NCBI RefSeq assembly: GCF_900115075.1
Contig: NZ_FOVG01000001.1
Location: 2,046,001 to 2,110,000, forward strand
Source: Candidatus Pantoea varia
GTDB lineage: Bacteria > Pseudomonadota > Gammaproteobacteria > Enterobacterales > Enterobacteriaceae
Reading direction: 5' to 3'
Length of the DNA stretch: 64,000 bases
How positions within the stretch are numbered: position 1 is the first letter of the stretch; every line of letters starts with the position of its first letter. Under the pieces are notes generated by a model that had not been told where the DNA came from, did not search any database, and worked only from the letters and a program-made list of their open reading frames with translations. Both the position numbers and the translations under genes were made by a program. Of this stretch, positions 52,076 to 62,181 are shown piece by piece.

Positions 52076-52579
52076 TCAGTGACGCTTGCGCCATTCACTG
52101 AGCGACACGAGTTTACTGCTGCCGGTGAATTCGCCTTCCAGCTCAATCCCTTGTGATGTGAAACGCGCATTGTATTGCTCACGAAGTGCGTGCAGCTCCT
52201 GGCTGTCTGGCTCCAGCTGTCGCAGAAAGCCCAGCGCGAGCAGCAGCTGCTGGCGGCTGATAACCGGTGAAAAACCGGCGCGACTGAGAATCGCATGCCA
52301 GCGCTGGCTGTTCTCCTCGCTGCCGTCAACAATCAACACCTGCCAGATCAGCAGTACCGCTGCGGCATTAAGCAGATGCGTTTCATTATCGTGGCTGAGA
52401 TAGTCGGTAAACTCTTTCGCCGCCTCTTTTCCCATCATAGAGATCATTGATTCCACCTGTACCGGTGGCAGCTGCAGCCGTTTGCTGAGCCGCTGGGCGG
52501 CGTGGCGTGAGCCCGCGGTGAGCAGCTGGAATCCAGCGACAAACACCACCGCCAGAGTAGCAAGCATTATCCAAATCAT
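52076..52579 (-). CDS. yicN: DUF1198 (YicN-like) membrane-anchored protein
   Basis: A 167-residue protein starting MIWIMLATLAVVFVAGF, one N-terminal membrane helix, followed by a cytosolic helical domain (VESMISMMGKEAAKEFTDYL, AVLLIWQVLIVDGSEENSQRWHAIL). It matches E. coli YicN along most of its length; the C-terminal 20 residues are longer here. The function is unknown. The start at 52579 is preferred because the family begins with MIWIML. In E. coli yicN lies elsewhere, so the position next to argU is not conserved. Confidence 0.87.
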   Translation of the reverse strand: MIWIMLATLAVVFVAGFQLLTAGSRHAAQRLSKRLQLPPVQVESMISMMGKEAAKEFTDYLSHDNETHLLNAAAVLLIWQVLIVDGSEENSQRWHAILSRAGFSPVISRQQLLLALGFLRQLEPDSQELHALREQYNARFTSQGIELEGEFTGSSKLVSLSEWRKRH

Positions 52580-52752
52580 TACATCGTCCCCGGATTGTCC
52601 TGCCGATATCATACGCATGCAGGCTGGCATTCGTCGCGGCGAAAAAGCAGGAAAGCGCGTACGTGGCTGAAACTGTGACTGACAGCGCGCCGCGCTTCTG
52701 ACAAAATAGCCCCCTTCCCCGATTCAACACAACACAGTGGATTTCCTCTCTG

Positions 52753-53619
52753 ATGGCAGCAAAAATTATTGACGGTAAAACGATTGCGCAGCAGGTGCGC
52801 GTTGAGGTTGCGGAAAAAGTGAAGCAGCGTCTGGCCGCCGGAAAACGTGCGCCCGGTCTGGCAGTGGTTCTGGTAGGTGAAAACCCGGCATCGCAGATCT
52901 ATGTGGCCAGTAAACGCCGCGCCTGTGAAGAAGTCGGCTTCCACTCCCGCTCTTATGACCTGCCTGCCACGACCCGCGAATCGGAGCTGCTGGAGCTGAT
53001 CGATAAGCTCAATCAGGACGATGAAATCGATGGCATCCTGGTGCAACTGCCGCTGCCAGCCGGCATTGATAACGTGAAGGTGCTGGAGCGCATTACGCCT
53101 GATAAAGATGTCGATGGCTTCCACCCTTATAACGTCGGTCGCCTGTGTCAGCGTGCGCCAACCCTGCGCCCCTGTACACCGCGCGGTATCGTGACGCTGC
53201 TGGAGCGCTACAACATTGACACTTACGGCCTGAATGCCGTGGTGGTTGGCGCGTCCAACATTGTCGGTCGTCCGATGAGCATGGAGCTACTGCTGGCAGG
53301 CTGTACCACGACCGTCACCCATCGCTTTACCAAAGATCTGCGCCATCACGTTGAGCATGCCGATCTGCTGGTCGTTGCAGTAGGTAAGCCGGGGTTTATT
53401 CCGGGTGACTGGATCAAACCGGGTGCCATCGTCATCGACGTGGGCATTAACCGTCTTGATAGCGGCAAAGTCGTGGGCGACGTGGACTTTGACAGCGCCT
53501 CAGAGCGCGCATCCTACATTACTCCGGTGCCGGGCGGTGTTGGCCCGATGACAGTAGCAACCCTGATTCAAAACACGCTGCAGGCGTGTGAAGAGTTTCA
53601 TGATAAAGAGGTGGTTTAA
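52753..53619 (+). CDS. folD: bifunctional methylenetetrahydrofolate dehydrogenase/cyclohydrolase FolD
   Basis: FolD interconverts 5,10-methylene-, methenyl- and 10-formyl-tetrahydrofolate in one-carbon metabolism. The 288 residues equal E. coli FolD. Active-site motifs are present: [13 protein letters not shown] with the catalytic Lys, [10 protein letters not shown], the NADP-binding [18 protein letters not shown] and [14 protein letters not shown]. Its TAA is followed at once by the ybcJ ATG, so the two genes are co-transcribed. Confidence 0.98.
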   Translation: MAAKIIDGKTIAQQVRVEVAEKVKQRLAAGKRAPGLAVVLVGENPASQIYVASKRRACEEVGFHSRSYDLPATTRESELLELIDKLNQDDEIDGILVQLPLPAGIDNVKVLERITPDKDVDGFHPYNVGRLCQRAPTLRPCTPRGIVTLLERYNIDTYGLNAVVVGASNIVGRPMSMELLLAGCTTTVTHRFTKDLRHHVEHADLLVVAVGKPGFIPGDWIKPGAIVIDVGINRLDSGKVVGDVDFDSASERASYITPVPGGVGPMTVATLIQNTLQACEEFHDKEVV

Positions 53620-53832
53620 ATGACAAGTTTTTCACTGGGTAAATTCCCGCACGTCGATCTGTGTGACCTGCTGAAACTGGAAGGCTGGGTTCAGAGCGGC
53701 GCACAGGCGAAAGTCGTGATTGCCGAGGGTGAAGTGAAGGTCAACGGTGCAGTAGAAACCCGCAAGCGCTGCAAAATCGTTGCCGGTCAGACCGTGGAGT
53801 TCGCCGGTTTCCGCATTACTGTGGTCGAGTGA
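53620..53832 (+). CDS. ybcJ: S4-domain RNA-binding protein YbcJ
   Basis: A 70-residue protein equal in length to E. coli YbcJ and almost the same in sequence (VDLCDLLKLEGW, SGAQAKVVIAEGEVKVNGAVETRKRCKI). It consists of a single S4-like alpha-L RNA-binding domain; it is presumed to bind structured RNA such as rRNA. It begins on the base after the folD stop, which makes translational coupling very likely. Confidence 0.96.
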   Translation: MTSFSLGKFPHVDLCDLLKLEGWVQSGAQAKVVIAEGEVKVNGAVETRKRCKIVAGQTVEFAGFRITVVE

Positions 53833-53859
53833 TTTCCGGGCGTCCCTGCAGGGACGCTG

Positions 53860-54966
53860 TTACACCCGCTCATCCCCCTTTACGCACGTCTCCCCTTCCC
53901 GCTGCTCCAGTGCAATATGATTCACCGCCGTGTGCTGCGCAATCAGTGTCGCGAGCCGGGGTGAATGGCTGGTGATCCAGAGCTGACTGAACTCGCTGGC
54001 TTCGGCGATTAAGCGCGCCAGCGCAGGCAACAGATCTTCATGCAGGCTGTTTTCCGGCTCATTCAGTGCCATAAAGGCAGGCGGACGCGGGCTGAGCAGT
54101 GCGACAACCAGACAGAGAAAACGCAGCGTGCCATCAGAAAACTCCGCGCTCTCCAGCGGACGCAGAATGCCGTGGCGCGACATCAGCATCTGAAAGCGGC
54201 CATTCTGCACGTCGACATCAAACTGGCTGTCGGGAAACGCCTGTTCCATTACCTCAGACAACAGTTCGGAATGACCGCGCTCCACAATGGTCGCCCAGGC
54301 CGCCGCCAGATTGCTGCCGTCGTGAGCGAGTACTGGCGCACGCACGCCAATCTGCGGCGCACGTATCGGTGAGCCAGGCCAGACCGCGAACTCATGGTAA
54401 AAGCGCCACTGCTGCAGACGTTCGCGCAGCTGCGAAAGCTCCGGATAACGATGCGGTTCGCCAAGCTGACCAAATAGCGATTCCTCCGGATGCAGCACCG
54501 CCGGATAGGCGACGCGCTCACCTTCAACGTTGTGCAGAAAAGCGGTCTGATTTTCGCGCTGCATAATGCAGGCGGAAGGACGGCGCTGCTGACCACTGAG
54601 CCAAAGCCGTTCCTGTTTCACCAGCGGATCCAGATTGAACAGGCTGGTCGCCAGCGGCTCGGGAAAACCAATCTCCAGCTGGTAATCCATGTCATCCATT
54701 GCCACCGCCAGCTCCAGCCGCTTTGGATCGTGTCGGCGATCGCCCCGGCGTAAACCGCCCGCCCACATCGCTTTCTGAATGCCGCCTTCATCAGCCAGTG
54801 CCAGTGCCAGACGACCGCTGGCCGCCTCATGCAGCAGCCGCACCGCTTTGTAGAGGTTGGATTTACCGCAGCCGTTGGGACCGCTCACCACATTCAGCTG
54901 CTGCAGCGACAGCGTCAGGTTACGTATCGAGCGGAAGCCACGGATCTGAATCTGTTCAATCGCCAT
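53860..54966 (-). CDS. AAA_21-family ATPase (RecF/SMC-like)
   Basis: A 368-residue ABC-type ATPase of the RecF/SMC class: Walker A GPNGCGKSN (residues 29-37) after the strand LNVVSG, signature-like SAEFSDGTLRFLCL, and a Walker-B-type segment AFMALNEPENSLHEDL. The Asp expected before Glu in Walker B is Asn; LNEPE is a common variant in this group. The closing WITSHSPRLATLIA is the switch-His motif. No endonuclease domain or partner gene (OLD or Gabija type) is present. The role is unknown; DNA repair or defence is possible. Confidence 0.85.
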   Translation of the reverse strand: MAIEQIQIRGFRSIRNLTLSLQQLNVVSGPNGCGKSNLYKAVRLLHEAASGRLALALADEGGIQKAMWAGGLRRGDRRHDPKRLELAVAMDDMDYQLEIGFPEPLATSLFNLDPLVKQERLWLSGQQRRPSACIMQRENQTAFLHNVEGERVAYPAVLHPEESLFGQLGEPHRYPELSQLRERLQQWRFYHEFAVWPGSPIRAPQIGVRAPVLAHDGSNLAAAWATIVERGHSELLSEVMEQAFPDSQFDVDVQNGRFQMLMSRHGILRPLESAEFSDGTLRFLCLVVALLSPRPPAFMALNEPENSLHEDLLPALARLIAEASEFSQLWITSHSPRLATLIAQHTAVNHIALEQREGETCVKGDERV

Positions 54967-54999
54967 AATAAAAAAGGGCGATTGCTCGCCCTCTCCGGT

Positions 55000-56385
55000 T
55001 TATTTTCGACGCCAGCTCGAACCCTGCGGGCCATCCTCGACGATGACGCCCAGCGCGTTAAGCTTGTCGCGCGCGATATCCGCTTCTGCCCAGGCTTTGG
55101 CGGCGCGCGCATCGGCTCGGGCTTTCACCCAGTGCTCAATCTCGGCAACCTCTTCGTCATTGACCTGCGCGCCGCTTTGCAGGAACAGCTCAGGATCCTG
55201 CTGCAGGATGCCCAGCACGTTGGCCATCTCGCGCAGCTTCGACGCCAGCCCGTGCGCTGAAGCGCCATCTTCACTTTTCAGGCGGTTCACTTCACGCGCC
55301 ATGTCGAACAGCACTGAATAGGCCTCCGGAGTGTTGAAGTCATCATCCATTGCGCTGCGGAAACGCGCTTCAAACGCTTCGCCGCCGTGGGCTTTCACGC
55401 TGCTGTCGGTGTGACGCAGCGCCGTATAGAGACGCTCAAGCGCCGCACGCGCCTGATTCAGGTTATCTTCGCCATAGTTAAGCTGGCTGCGATAGTGACC
55501 GGACATCAGGAAGTAACGCACCGTTTCCGCATCATAATGTTGCAGCACGTCTCGCACGGTGAAGAAGTTACCGAGCGATTTGGACATCTTCTCGCGGTCA
55601 ACCATCACCATGCCGGAGTGCATCCAGTAGTTGACGTAAGGGCCGTCATGGGCGCAGCTCGACTGAGCGATTTCGTTTTCATGGTGCGGGAACATCAGGT
55701 CTGAACCGCCGCCGTGGATATCAAAATGGGTGCCAAGCTGTTTGCAGTTCATCGCCGAGCACTCGATGTGCCAGCCGGGACGACCGTTGCCCCACGGCGA
55801 TGACCAGGCTGGCTCATCCGCCTTGGACATCTTCCACAGCACGAAGTCCATCGGGTTGCGCTTCACATCGGCGACTTCAACGCGTGCTCCCGCCTGCAAC
55901 TGCTCCAGATCCTGACGCGACAGTGCGCCGTAATCGGTGTCGCTAAGCACATCAAACATCACGTCGCCATTATCCGCCACATAAGCGTGACCGCGAGCGA
56001 TCAGCGTCTCCACCAGCTCGATGATCTCGGCGATGTGACGGGTCGCGCGCGGCTCCTCATCGGGCGGCAGAATCCCCAGCGCGGCGAAGTCGTTGTGCAT
56101 CTCGCCGATCATGCGGTTGGTCAGGGTTTCGATGCTCTCGCCGTTTTCGTTGGCGCGTTTGATGATTTTGTCATCAATGTCGGTGATGTTACGCACATAA
56201 TTAAGCTGATAACCGAGGTAACGCAGGTAGCGCGCCACCACGTCAAACGCCACGAACGTCCGCCCATGACCAATGTGACAGAGGTCATACACCGTGATGC
56301 CGCAAACATACATACCGATTTTACCGGCATGAATGGGTTTGAATTCCTCTTTCTGTCGACTCAGGGTGTTATAAATCTTAAGCAT
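55000..56385 (-). CDS. cysS: cysteinyl-tRNA synthetase
   Basis: The start at 56385 gives 461 residues, the E. coli CysS length. It charges tRNA-Cys. Class-I motifs are HIGH ([10 protein letters not shown]) and KMSKS ([11 protein letters not shown]); the zinc ligands that recognise cysteine are Cys in [10 protein letters not shown], Cys in WHIECSAM, and HENE with histidine. The upstream frame up to 56502 lacks homology. It is divergent from ppiB and separated from the AAA gene by 33 bases. Confidence 0.98.
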   Translation of the reverse strand: MLKIYNTLSRQKEEFKPIHAGKIGMYVCGITVYDLCHIGHGRTFVAFDVVARYLRYLGYQLNYVRNITDIDDKIIKRANENGESIETLTNRMIGEMHNDFAALGILPPDEEPRATRHIAEIIELVETLIARGHAYVADNGDVMFDVLSDTDYGALSRQDLEQLQAGARVEVADVKRNPMDFVLWKMSKADEPAWSSPWGNGRPGWHIECSAMNCKQLGTHFDIHGGGSDLMFPHHENEIAQSSCAHDGPYVNYWMHSGMVMVDREKMSKSLGNFFTVRDVLQHYDAETVRYFLMSGHYRSQLNYGEDNLNQARAALERLYTALRHTDSSVKAHGGEAFEARFRSAMDDDFNTPEAYSVLFDMAREVNRLKSEDGASAHGLASKLREMANVLGILQQDPELFLQSGAQVNDEEVAEIEHWVKARADARAAKAWAEADIARDKLNALGVIVEDGPQGSSWRRK

Positions 56386-56597
56386 TGAACGGTTCCGTTT
56401 TCGCGTGTGGTTGGCACTTTTAAGTATCCAGACATTGTGCCGTATTTTTATCGCTCGCGCGACGCAAAGCAAGCCAACTGCGCCGCGCTGCTGACGCGTC
56501 ATTGGAAATTATGATATAAGAACGGTCGACAAAAAGGGGTACGCCGAACGACAACGCGACCTCAGCAACTGATGACAACCTTTACAGGACGACAAAA

Positions 56598-57092
56598 ATG
56601 GTAACTTTCCAGACGAACCATGGCGATATCGTAATCAAAACTTTCGATGATAAAGCGCCAGCAACCGTACAGAACTTCCTGGATTACTGCCGTGAAGGTT
56701 TTTACGACAACACCATTTTTCACCGCGTAATCAACGGCTTTATGATTCAGGGCGGCGGCTTCGAGCCGGGCATGAAGCAGAAAGAAACCAAAGCCGAAAT
56801 TCAGAACGAAGCGAGCAACGGTCTGAAAAACACCAAAGGTACGCTGGCAATGGCACGTACCTCTGCGCCGCACTCTGCGACCGCACAGTTCTTCATCAAC
56901 GTCGCTGATAACGACTTCCTGAACTTCCGTGACGAAAGCGTTCAGGGCTGGGGCTACTGCGTGTTCGCTGAAGTGGTTGAAGGTATGGATGTGGTCGAGA
57001 AGATCAAAGCGGTCTCTACCGGCCGCAGCGGCATGCACCAGGATGTGCCAAAAGATGACGTCGTTATCCAGAAAGTGACCGTCAGCGAGTAA
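56598..57092 (+). CDS. ppiB: cytosolic peptidyl-prolyl isomerase B
   Basis: Cyclophilin-type isomerase without a signal peptide, 164 residues as in E. coli PpiB. Conserved catalytic segments are [20 protein letters not shown] with the Arg-Phe-like active-site strand, and [23 protein letters not shown] lies ten bases before the ATG. The last base of its TAA is the first base of the lpxH ATG (TAATG), so both genes are in one operon. Confidence 0.97.
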   Translation: MVTFQTNHGDIVIKTFDDKAPATVQNFLDYCREGFYDNTIFHRVINGFMIQGGGFEPGMKQKETKAEIQNEASNGLKNTKGTLAMARTSAPHSATAQFFINVADNDFLNFRDESVQGWGYCVFAEVVEGMDVVEKIKAVSTGRSGMHQDVPKDDVVIQKVTVSE

Positions 57093-57808
57093 TGCCGCGC
57101 ACGCTGTTTATCGCAGATCTGCATCTGTGTCAGGAAGAACCGGCGATTACCGCCGGTTTTCTGCATTTTTTACAGCGCGAAGCACCCCACTGCGACGCGC
57201 TCTATATTCTCGGCGATCTGTTTGAAGCCTGGATTGGCGATGACGATCCCAATCCGCTGCACCAGCAGATTGCCAGCGCCCTGCGCGCCCTCCCGGTTCC
57301 GGTTTACTTCATTCATGGCAATCGCGATTTCCTGATTGGCCGACGCTTTGCGCAGGCCTGCGGCATGACGCTGTTGCCGGAAGAGCAGGTGCTGACGCTC
57401 TACGGCCATCGGCTGCTCATCATGCACGGCGATACGCTCTGTACGGACGATGCGGGTTATCTACGTTTTCGTGCCAAAGTGCATAATCCCTGGATCCAGC
57501 GACTGTTCCTGGCGCTGCCATTATGGATCCGCAAACGCATTGCCGCCCGGATGCGCGCCGACAGTAAACAGGCCAACCAGCACAAATCCCAGACCATTAT
57601 GGATGTAAACCAGGAAGCGGTCGTCGCCACCATGCTGCGCCAGCAGGTGCCGCTGCTGATCCACGGTCATACCCATCGTCCTGAAATTCATACATTGAGC
57701 CTGCAGGGTGAAACAGCGCAACGCGCGGTGCTCGGTGCCTGGCATAGCCGGGGTTCCATGATTCAGCTCGACGCCAGCGGCATTCAGCTCATCCATTTCG
57801 ACTTTTAA
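57092..57808 (+). CDS. lpxH: UDP-2,3-diacylglucosamine hydrolase LpxH
   Basis: LpxH cleaves UDP-diacylglucosamine to lipid X in lipid A synthesis, at the inner face of the inner membrane. The 238 residues (E. coli 240) carry the manganese-binding calcineurin-type motifs in order: [33 protein letters not shown] and HGHTHRP. It overlaps ppiB by one base. Confidence 0.97.
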   Translation: MPRTLFIADLHLCQEEPAITAGFLHFLQREAPHCDALYILGDLFEAWIGDDDPNPLHQQIASALRALPVPVYFIHGNRDFLIGRRFAQACGMTLLPEEQVLTLYGHRLLIMHGDTLCTDDAGYLRFRAKVHNPWIQRLFLALPLWIRKRIAARMRADSKQANQHKSQTIMDVNQEAVVATMLRQQVPLLIHGHTHRPEIHTLSLQGETAQRAVLGAWHSRGSMIQLDASGIQLIHFDF

Positions 57809-57837
57809 TCTGCGGTTAACTCCCCGACGTCAGTCCG

Positions 57838-57875
57838 ACGCAACCGTTTTCCTTGCGTGCTTCTCATGCTATTCT
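57838..57875 (+). promoter_or_regulatory. PurR box and promoter of purEK
   Basis: ACGCAACCGTTTTCCT at 57838-57853 matches the PurR operator ACGCAAACGTTTTCNT with one mismatch. It overlaps a -35 TTTTCC with TATTCT 17 bases further on (57870-57875), so PurR binding would block initiation at purE, as in E. coli. Confidence 0.85.
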
Positions 57876-57938
57876 CGGTGCCCTTCAAAACCTGTCCGCC
57901 CGGCCAGGTCTGTTTGTTTATTCACAGGAGTTGACCGC

Positions 57939-58445
57939 ATGTCATCCAACGCCCCGGCCCGCATCGCCATTGTTATGGGTTCCAGAAGTGACTGGGCCAC
58001 CATGCAGTTCGCCGCTGAAATTCTCTCCAGCCTGGACGTCTCTTTTCATGTTGAAGTGGTCTCTGCGCACCGCACCCCGGATAAACTGTTCAGCTTTGCC
58101 GAGACGGCAGCCGGTAACGGTTTCCAGGTGATTATTGCTGGCGCAGGTGGCGCGGCACATCTGCCGGGTATGCTGGCGGCCAAAACCCTGGTACCGGTGC
58201 TGGGTGTGCCGGTACAGAGTGCTGCCCTGAGCGGCGTCGATAGCCTCTATTCGATTGTGCAAATGCCGCGCGGTATTCCGGTCGGGACACTGGCGATTGG
58301 CAAGGCGGGTGCAGCCAATGCCGCACTGCTGGCGGCACAGATTCTGGCGCTGCATGACGGTGCGCTGGCGTCACGCCTGACGACCTGGCGTCAGAGCCAG
58401 ACCGATGAGGTGCTGAACCATCCCGATCCGCGGGAGGATGCATGA
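57939..58445 (+). CDS. purE: N5-carboxyaminoimidazole ribonucleotide mutase PurE
   Basis: PurE converts N5-CAIR to CAIR in purine synthesis. The 168 residues (E. coli 169) include [13 protein letters not shown], the active-site histidine in VSAHRTPD and the [15 protein letters not shown] motif. AGGAG precedes the ATG. Its stop overlaps the purK start by four bases (ATGA), giving coupled translation. Confidence 0.97.
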   Translation: MSSNAPARIAIVMGSRSDWATMQFAAEILSSLDVSFHVEVVSAHRTPDKLFSFAETAAGNGFQVIIAGAGGAAHLPGMLAAKTLVPVLGVPVQSAALSGVDSLYSIVQMPRGIPVGTLAIGKAGAANAALLAAQILALHDGALASRLTTWRQSQTDEVLNHPDPREDA

Positions 58446-59506
58446 AGCCGGTTTGCGTACTGGGCAACGGCCAGTTAGGTCGTATGCTGCGCCAGGCGGG
58501 TGAGCCGCTGGGCATCGCGGTCTATCCGGTCGGTCTGGATGCCGATCCTGCTGCCCTGCCGATCGCCGACAGCGTGATCACTGCCGAAATCGAACGCTGG
58601 CCCGAGACCGTGCTGACGCGCGAACTGGCGAGCCATCGGGCCTTTGTTAACCGTGATATTTTTCCACGTCTGGCCGACCGTCTGACGCAGAAACAGCTGC
58701 TGGATCAGCTGGGACTGGCCACCGCGCCGTGGCAGTTGCTGGCGGACAAAAGCGAATGGCCAGCGGTGTTTGCATCACTGGGCGAGCTGGCGATTGTGAA
58801 AAGCCGCACCGGCGGTTACGACGGCCGGGGTCAGTGGCGTCTGCGTGCTGATGAGACTCACACCCTGCCGGAGGCGTGCTACGGCGAATGTATCGTTGAG
58901 CAGGGCATCAACTTTTCCGGTGAAGTGTCACTGGTGGGCGCGCGCGGTCACGATGGCCAGGTGGTGTTCTATCCGCTGACGCATAACCTGCATCAGGATG
59001 GCATTCTGCGCACCAGCGTGGCATTTCCGCAGGCGGATCAGGCACAGCAGCAGCAGGCCGAAGCGATGCTGAGCGCTATCATGCAGGAACTGAACTACGT
59101 CGGCGTAATGGCGATGGAGTGTTTCGTTACGCCAGCCGGATTGCTGATCAATGAGCTGGCTCCGCGCGTCCACAACAGTGGGCACTGGACGCAGAACGGT
59201 GCGTCGATCAGCCAGTTTGAGCTGCATCTGCGCGCCATTCTTGGCCTGCCATTATCGCAGCCGGTGGTGTTTGCGCCGTCGGTAATGGTCAATCTGATTG
59301 GAACCGCGGTTAACGCTAACTGGCTTCAGCAGCCGCTGGTACACCTGCACTGGTATGACAAAGAGGTGCGTCCGGGTCGTAAAGTGGGCCACCTGAATCT
59401 GACCGACAGCGATGCAGAACGGCTCAAAGCGGCACTGAATTCGCTGGTGCCTCAGCTCCCGGAAGAGTACGCCAGCGGCATCGCCTGGGCGGTTGAAAAG
59501 CTGTAG
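58442..59506 (+). CDS. purK: N5-carboxyaminoimidazole ribonucleotide synthase PurK
   Basis: ATP-grasp enzyme that carboxylates AIR to N5-CAIR for PurE. It has 354 residues (E. coli 355). Family motifs: [12 protein letters not shown] at the N-terminus, [14 protein letters not shown] as the ATP-binding glycine loop, [15 protein letters not shown], and the metal-binding [15 protein letters not shown]. It closes the purEK operon and is followed by a palindromic element. Confidence 0.97.
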   Translation: MKPVCVLGNGQLGRMLRQAGEPLGIAVYPVGLDADPAALPIADSVITAEIERWPETVLTRELASHRAFVNRDIFPRLADRLTQKQLLDQLGLATAPWQLLADKSEWPAVFASLGELAIVKSRTGGYDGRGQWRLRADETHTLPEACYGECIVEQGINFSGEVSLVGARGHDGQVVFYPLTHNLHQDGILRTSVAFPQADQAQQQQAEAMLSAIMQELNYVGVMAMECFVTPAGLLINELAPRVHNSGHWTQNGASISQFELHLRAILGLPLSQPVVFAPSVMVNLIGTAVNANWLQQPLVHLHWYDKEVRPGRKVGHLNLTDSDAERLKAALNSLVPQLPEEYASGIAWAVEKL

Positions 59507-59589
59507 TTTCCCGCACCTGAGTCTGATGATGGCTTTACCAGGCAGCTCAGAGCGATTGAGCAGTCGCCTTTAAGTCAGAGGGAGACGCC

Positions 59590-59690
59590 GGTAACGGGAA
59601 ACGATCGCAAAGACGCAAAAACGGCATCCCTGCCAGCTCGGCACGCGCCATCCCTGGCGCGTGACGCTTTGCTCTTCGTTTCCCGTTACC
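59590..59690. repeat. 101-bp palindromic element (MITE-like) after purK
   Basis: Perfect 15-bp terminal inverted repeats GGTAACGGGAAACGA (59590-59604) and TCGTTTCCCGTTACC (59676-59690) enclose a second pair GCAAAG/CTTTGC (59607-59612, 59667-59672) and an inner 9-bp hairpin CACGCGCCA/TGGCGCGTG (59642-59650, 59655-59663). There is no open frame inside and no clear target duplication. It looks like a small non-autonomous element or an extragenic palindrome family. Confidence 0.7.
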
Positions 59691-59763
59691 CGCTTGCTGG
59701 TGATGGGTGCGATCTGGATGAAGGTCAAAGGCGGGCTTAGTGCCGCCTTATGCCTACACTCCC

Positions 59764-62181
59764 TTACGCCGCATCAAACTTCCTGAACAGCGCCTTCCCT
59801 TTCAGTAACCGGATTCCCAGCCAGCCGCCACATAGCGATAACAGCAGTGCGCCACACAACGGCAACGCCAGCCATAATGTCCAGTCAGGCTGCCACGGGA
59901 AATCGAAAATCTTTGTCTGTAATCCCCATAACGCCGCTTCTGCCCCCATCGCGGCCGCCACGCCGGAGACCACGCCGAGCAGCGCAAACTCACACCACAG
60001 CGTGGTGCGCAGCAGTCTTTTGCCCGCACCGAGCGTGCGATAGACTACCAGTTCCTGCCTGCGTTGCCGCATCCCGACCTGAATCTGCGCCAGCAGCAGT
60101 AACACACCGCAGGCAGTGACCAGTACCACCATGATCTCCAGCGCCCGGCTGACCTGCGTCAGTACCTGACCGATCTGCTGCATGATGCTGCCGATATCCA
60201 GCAGACTCAGTGCCGGAAAAGCACGATTCAGCTGCGCCAGCAGAACAGGTTTCGCCTCCATGCGGAAGCTGGTGAGCCAGGTCTGCGGCTGGCTGTCGAG
60301 CGCCCCCGGCGGGAAGATAAAGAAGAAGTTCGGTTTCAGGCTTTCCCAGTCCACTTTACGCAGGCTGGTGATACGGGCGCTGAACGTCTGCGTATCGCCG
60401 TCGAACGTCAGGGTATCGCCGAGCTTCAGCCCCAGCCGATCCGCCAGTTCCACTTCCATCGACACTTCACCCGCTTTTGGTGGCCAGTTACCTGCCACCA
60501 GCGGATTGTGATCCGGGCGATCGGCCAGTTCCGTCAGGTTGAGCTCACGGTTCAGGGCATTATCCAGCTTCGGATCGGCCGGTTTGCCATTGAGTTCACT
60601 GAGTCGCACCCGCGCAATCGGGTAAAAGGTTCCGGGGGTGATCTGGTGTGCTTGCAGGAAATCACGCACCTGCGGCACCTGATCTGCCGTCATATTCAAC
60701 AGGAAGAAGTTCGGGCTATCCGCCGGTAACTGCTGCTGCCAGCGATCCAGCAGATCGCCGCGCATCACCAGCAGCAGCGCCAGCAACATAAACGACAGTG
60801 AAAAGGCCGCGAGCTGGCTCAGCGTCATGCCGGGCTGGCGTAACAGCCGGTTGATTGCCAGCCGCAACGCCAGATTGCGCACCACCAGCCGACGCAGCAG
60901 CAGCAGGGTTCCCCAGCCGAGCAACGCCAGTAATCCCGCCAGCACCACCACGCCCGCCAGCAGCGCCCAGAGCATTTTACTGCCGCCGACCAGCAGCGCT
61001 AACAGCGCCACCACCACCACGATCATTACCGGAATATAGAACTTCAGTGGCCAGAGATTTGCCACGGCATCACGCCGCAGCACCCGCAGAGGCTGCGTTG
61101 CCAGTAGCAGACGATAGGGGCGCAGCCCCACCAGCAGCGAAATCACAAATAGCGACCCCACCGCCCAGATCCACGGCCAGACGCTGGCCGCCGGTAGGCT
61201 GGCGGGCAGCACCGGTTTCAGCATCGCCATCAGGATCGCTTCCACGCCCTGCCCCACAATGCCTCCGGCAATCGCCGCCAGCAGCAGCACTGCCAGCCAC
61301 TGACCGATGATCAATCGCTGCAACGCGCCATGCGTCGCCCCCAGGGTTTTTAATACCGCTACCAGATCGTAACGGCTGCGGCAGTAATGACTCATGGCGA
61401 CCGCCACAGCCGCAATCGCCAGCATCAGCGTCAGCAAGGCCGAAAGCAGCAGGAACTGTTGCGCCCGCTGCATCGAACGTCCAAGCGCATCTTCGGCGTT
61501 CTCCACGCTGATCCAGCGCTGGTCCGCCTTCAGCTGCGGTTCAATCCAGCGATCATAGCTGGCCAGCTGCTCAGGATTACCAGAGAATTTATAGCGCCAG
61601 GTGATGCGGCTGCCAGGCTGAATCGCACCGGTTTTCGCGGCATCCGCCAGGTTAATCAGCAGACGCGGCGCCATCTCAAACGGATTAAAGCCGCCATCCG
61701 GCTCCTGGATCACCTCACCGCTGATACGCAGCTGAGTATCCCCCACTTCCAGCATGTCACCCACTTTCAGATTCAGCAGCGCCATCAGACGCGGTGCCGC
61801 CAGCGCAGTGCCCGCCTGTGGCCGCAGGCCTGGCGGTTGCGTCTGCAGCGTGCCAAACATCGGGTAACGGTCATCTACCGCTTTGATTGAGGCGAGCTGT
61901 GGGGACTGGTCGGCAAAGGTCATGGTCATAAAGGTCAGTTGACGACTGACCGTCAGGCCGGTTTCCTTCGCCTTTTCCAGCCAGGCTTCTGGCGCAGCAT
62001 CAGTGCTGCGCAGCGTGCGGTCACCGGCCATAAAATCACGGCTCTGTTGATTCAGCCCTTTTTCCATGCGATCGCTGATCGACCCCAGCGCCAGTACGCA
62101 GGCCACCGCCAGCGTCAGGGCCAGCCAGACAATCAACAGCGAAGGCGAGCGCCACTCGCGCCAGAACCAGCGCCAGATCAT
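59764..62181 (-). CDS. ybbP: ABC transporter permease YbbP (FtsX/MacB-like)
   Basis: A large permease of 805 residues (E. coli YbbP 804), with ten or so membrane helices: one N-terminal, two FtsX bundles (QQFLLLSALLTLMLAIAAVAVAMSHYC; ALEIMVVLVTACGVLLLLAQIQVGMRQR) and long periplasmic parts. With YbbA it forms a complex thought to move hydrophobic molecules from the inner membrane; TesA is encoded beside it. The start at 62181 has GGAGGAG upstream and overlaps the ybbA stop by ATGA; a GTG four codons earlier is less likely. Confidence 0.96.
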   Translation of the reverse strand: MIWRWFWREWRSPSLLIVWLALTLAVACVLALGSISDRMEKGLNQQSRDFMAGDRTLRSTDAAPEAWLEKAKETGLTVSRQLTFMTMTFADQSPQLASIKAVDDRYPMFGTLQTQPPGLRPQAGTALAAPRLMALLNLKVGDMLEVGDTQLRISGEVIQEPDGGFNPFEMAPRLLINLADAAKTGAIQPGSRITWRYKFSGNPEQLASYDRWIEPQLKADQRWISVENAEDALGRSMQRAQQFLLLSALLTLMLAIAAVAVAMSHYCRSRYDLVAVLKTLGATHGALQRLIIGQWLAVLLLAAIAGGIVGQGVEAILMAMLKPVLPASLPAASVWPWIWAVGSLFVISLLVGLRPYRLLLATQPLRVLRRDAVANLWPLKFYIPVMIVVVVALLALLVGGSKMLWALLAGVVVLAGLLALLGWGTLLLLRRLVVRNLALRLAINRLLRQPGMTLSQLAAFSLSFMLLALLLVMRGDLLDRWQQQLPADSPNFFLLNMTADQVPQVRDFLQAHQITPGTFYPIARVRLSELNGKPADPKLDNALNRELNLTELADRPDHNPLVAGNWPPKAGEVSMEVELADRLGLKLGDTLTFDGDTQTFSARITSLRKVDWESLKPNFFFIFPPGALDSQPQTWLTSFRMEAKPVLLAQLNRAFPALSLLDIGSIMQQIGQVLTQVSRALEIMVVLVTACGVLLLLAQIQVGMRQRRQELVVYRTLGAGKRLLRTTLWCEFALLGVVSGVAAAMGAEAALWGLQTKIFDFPWQPDWTLWLALPLCGALLLSLCGGWLGIRLLKGKALFRKFDAA

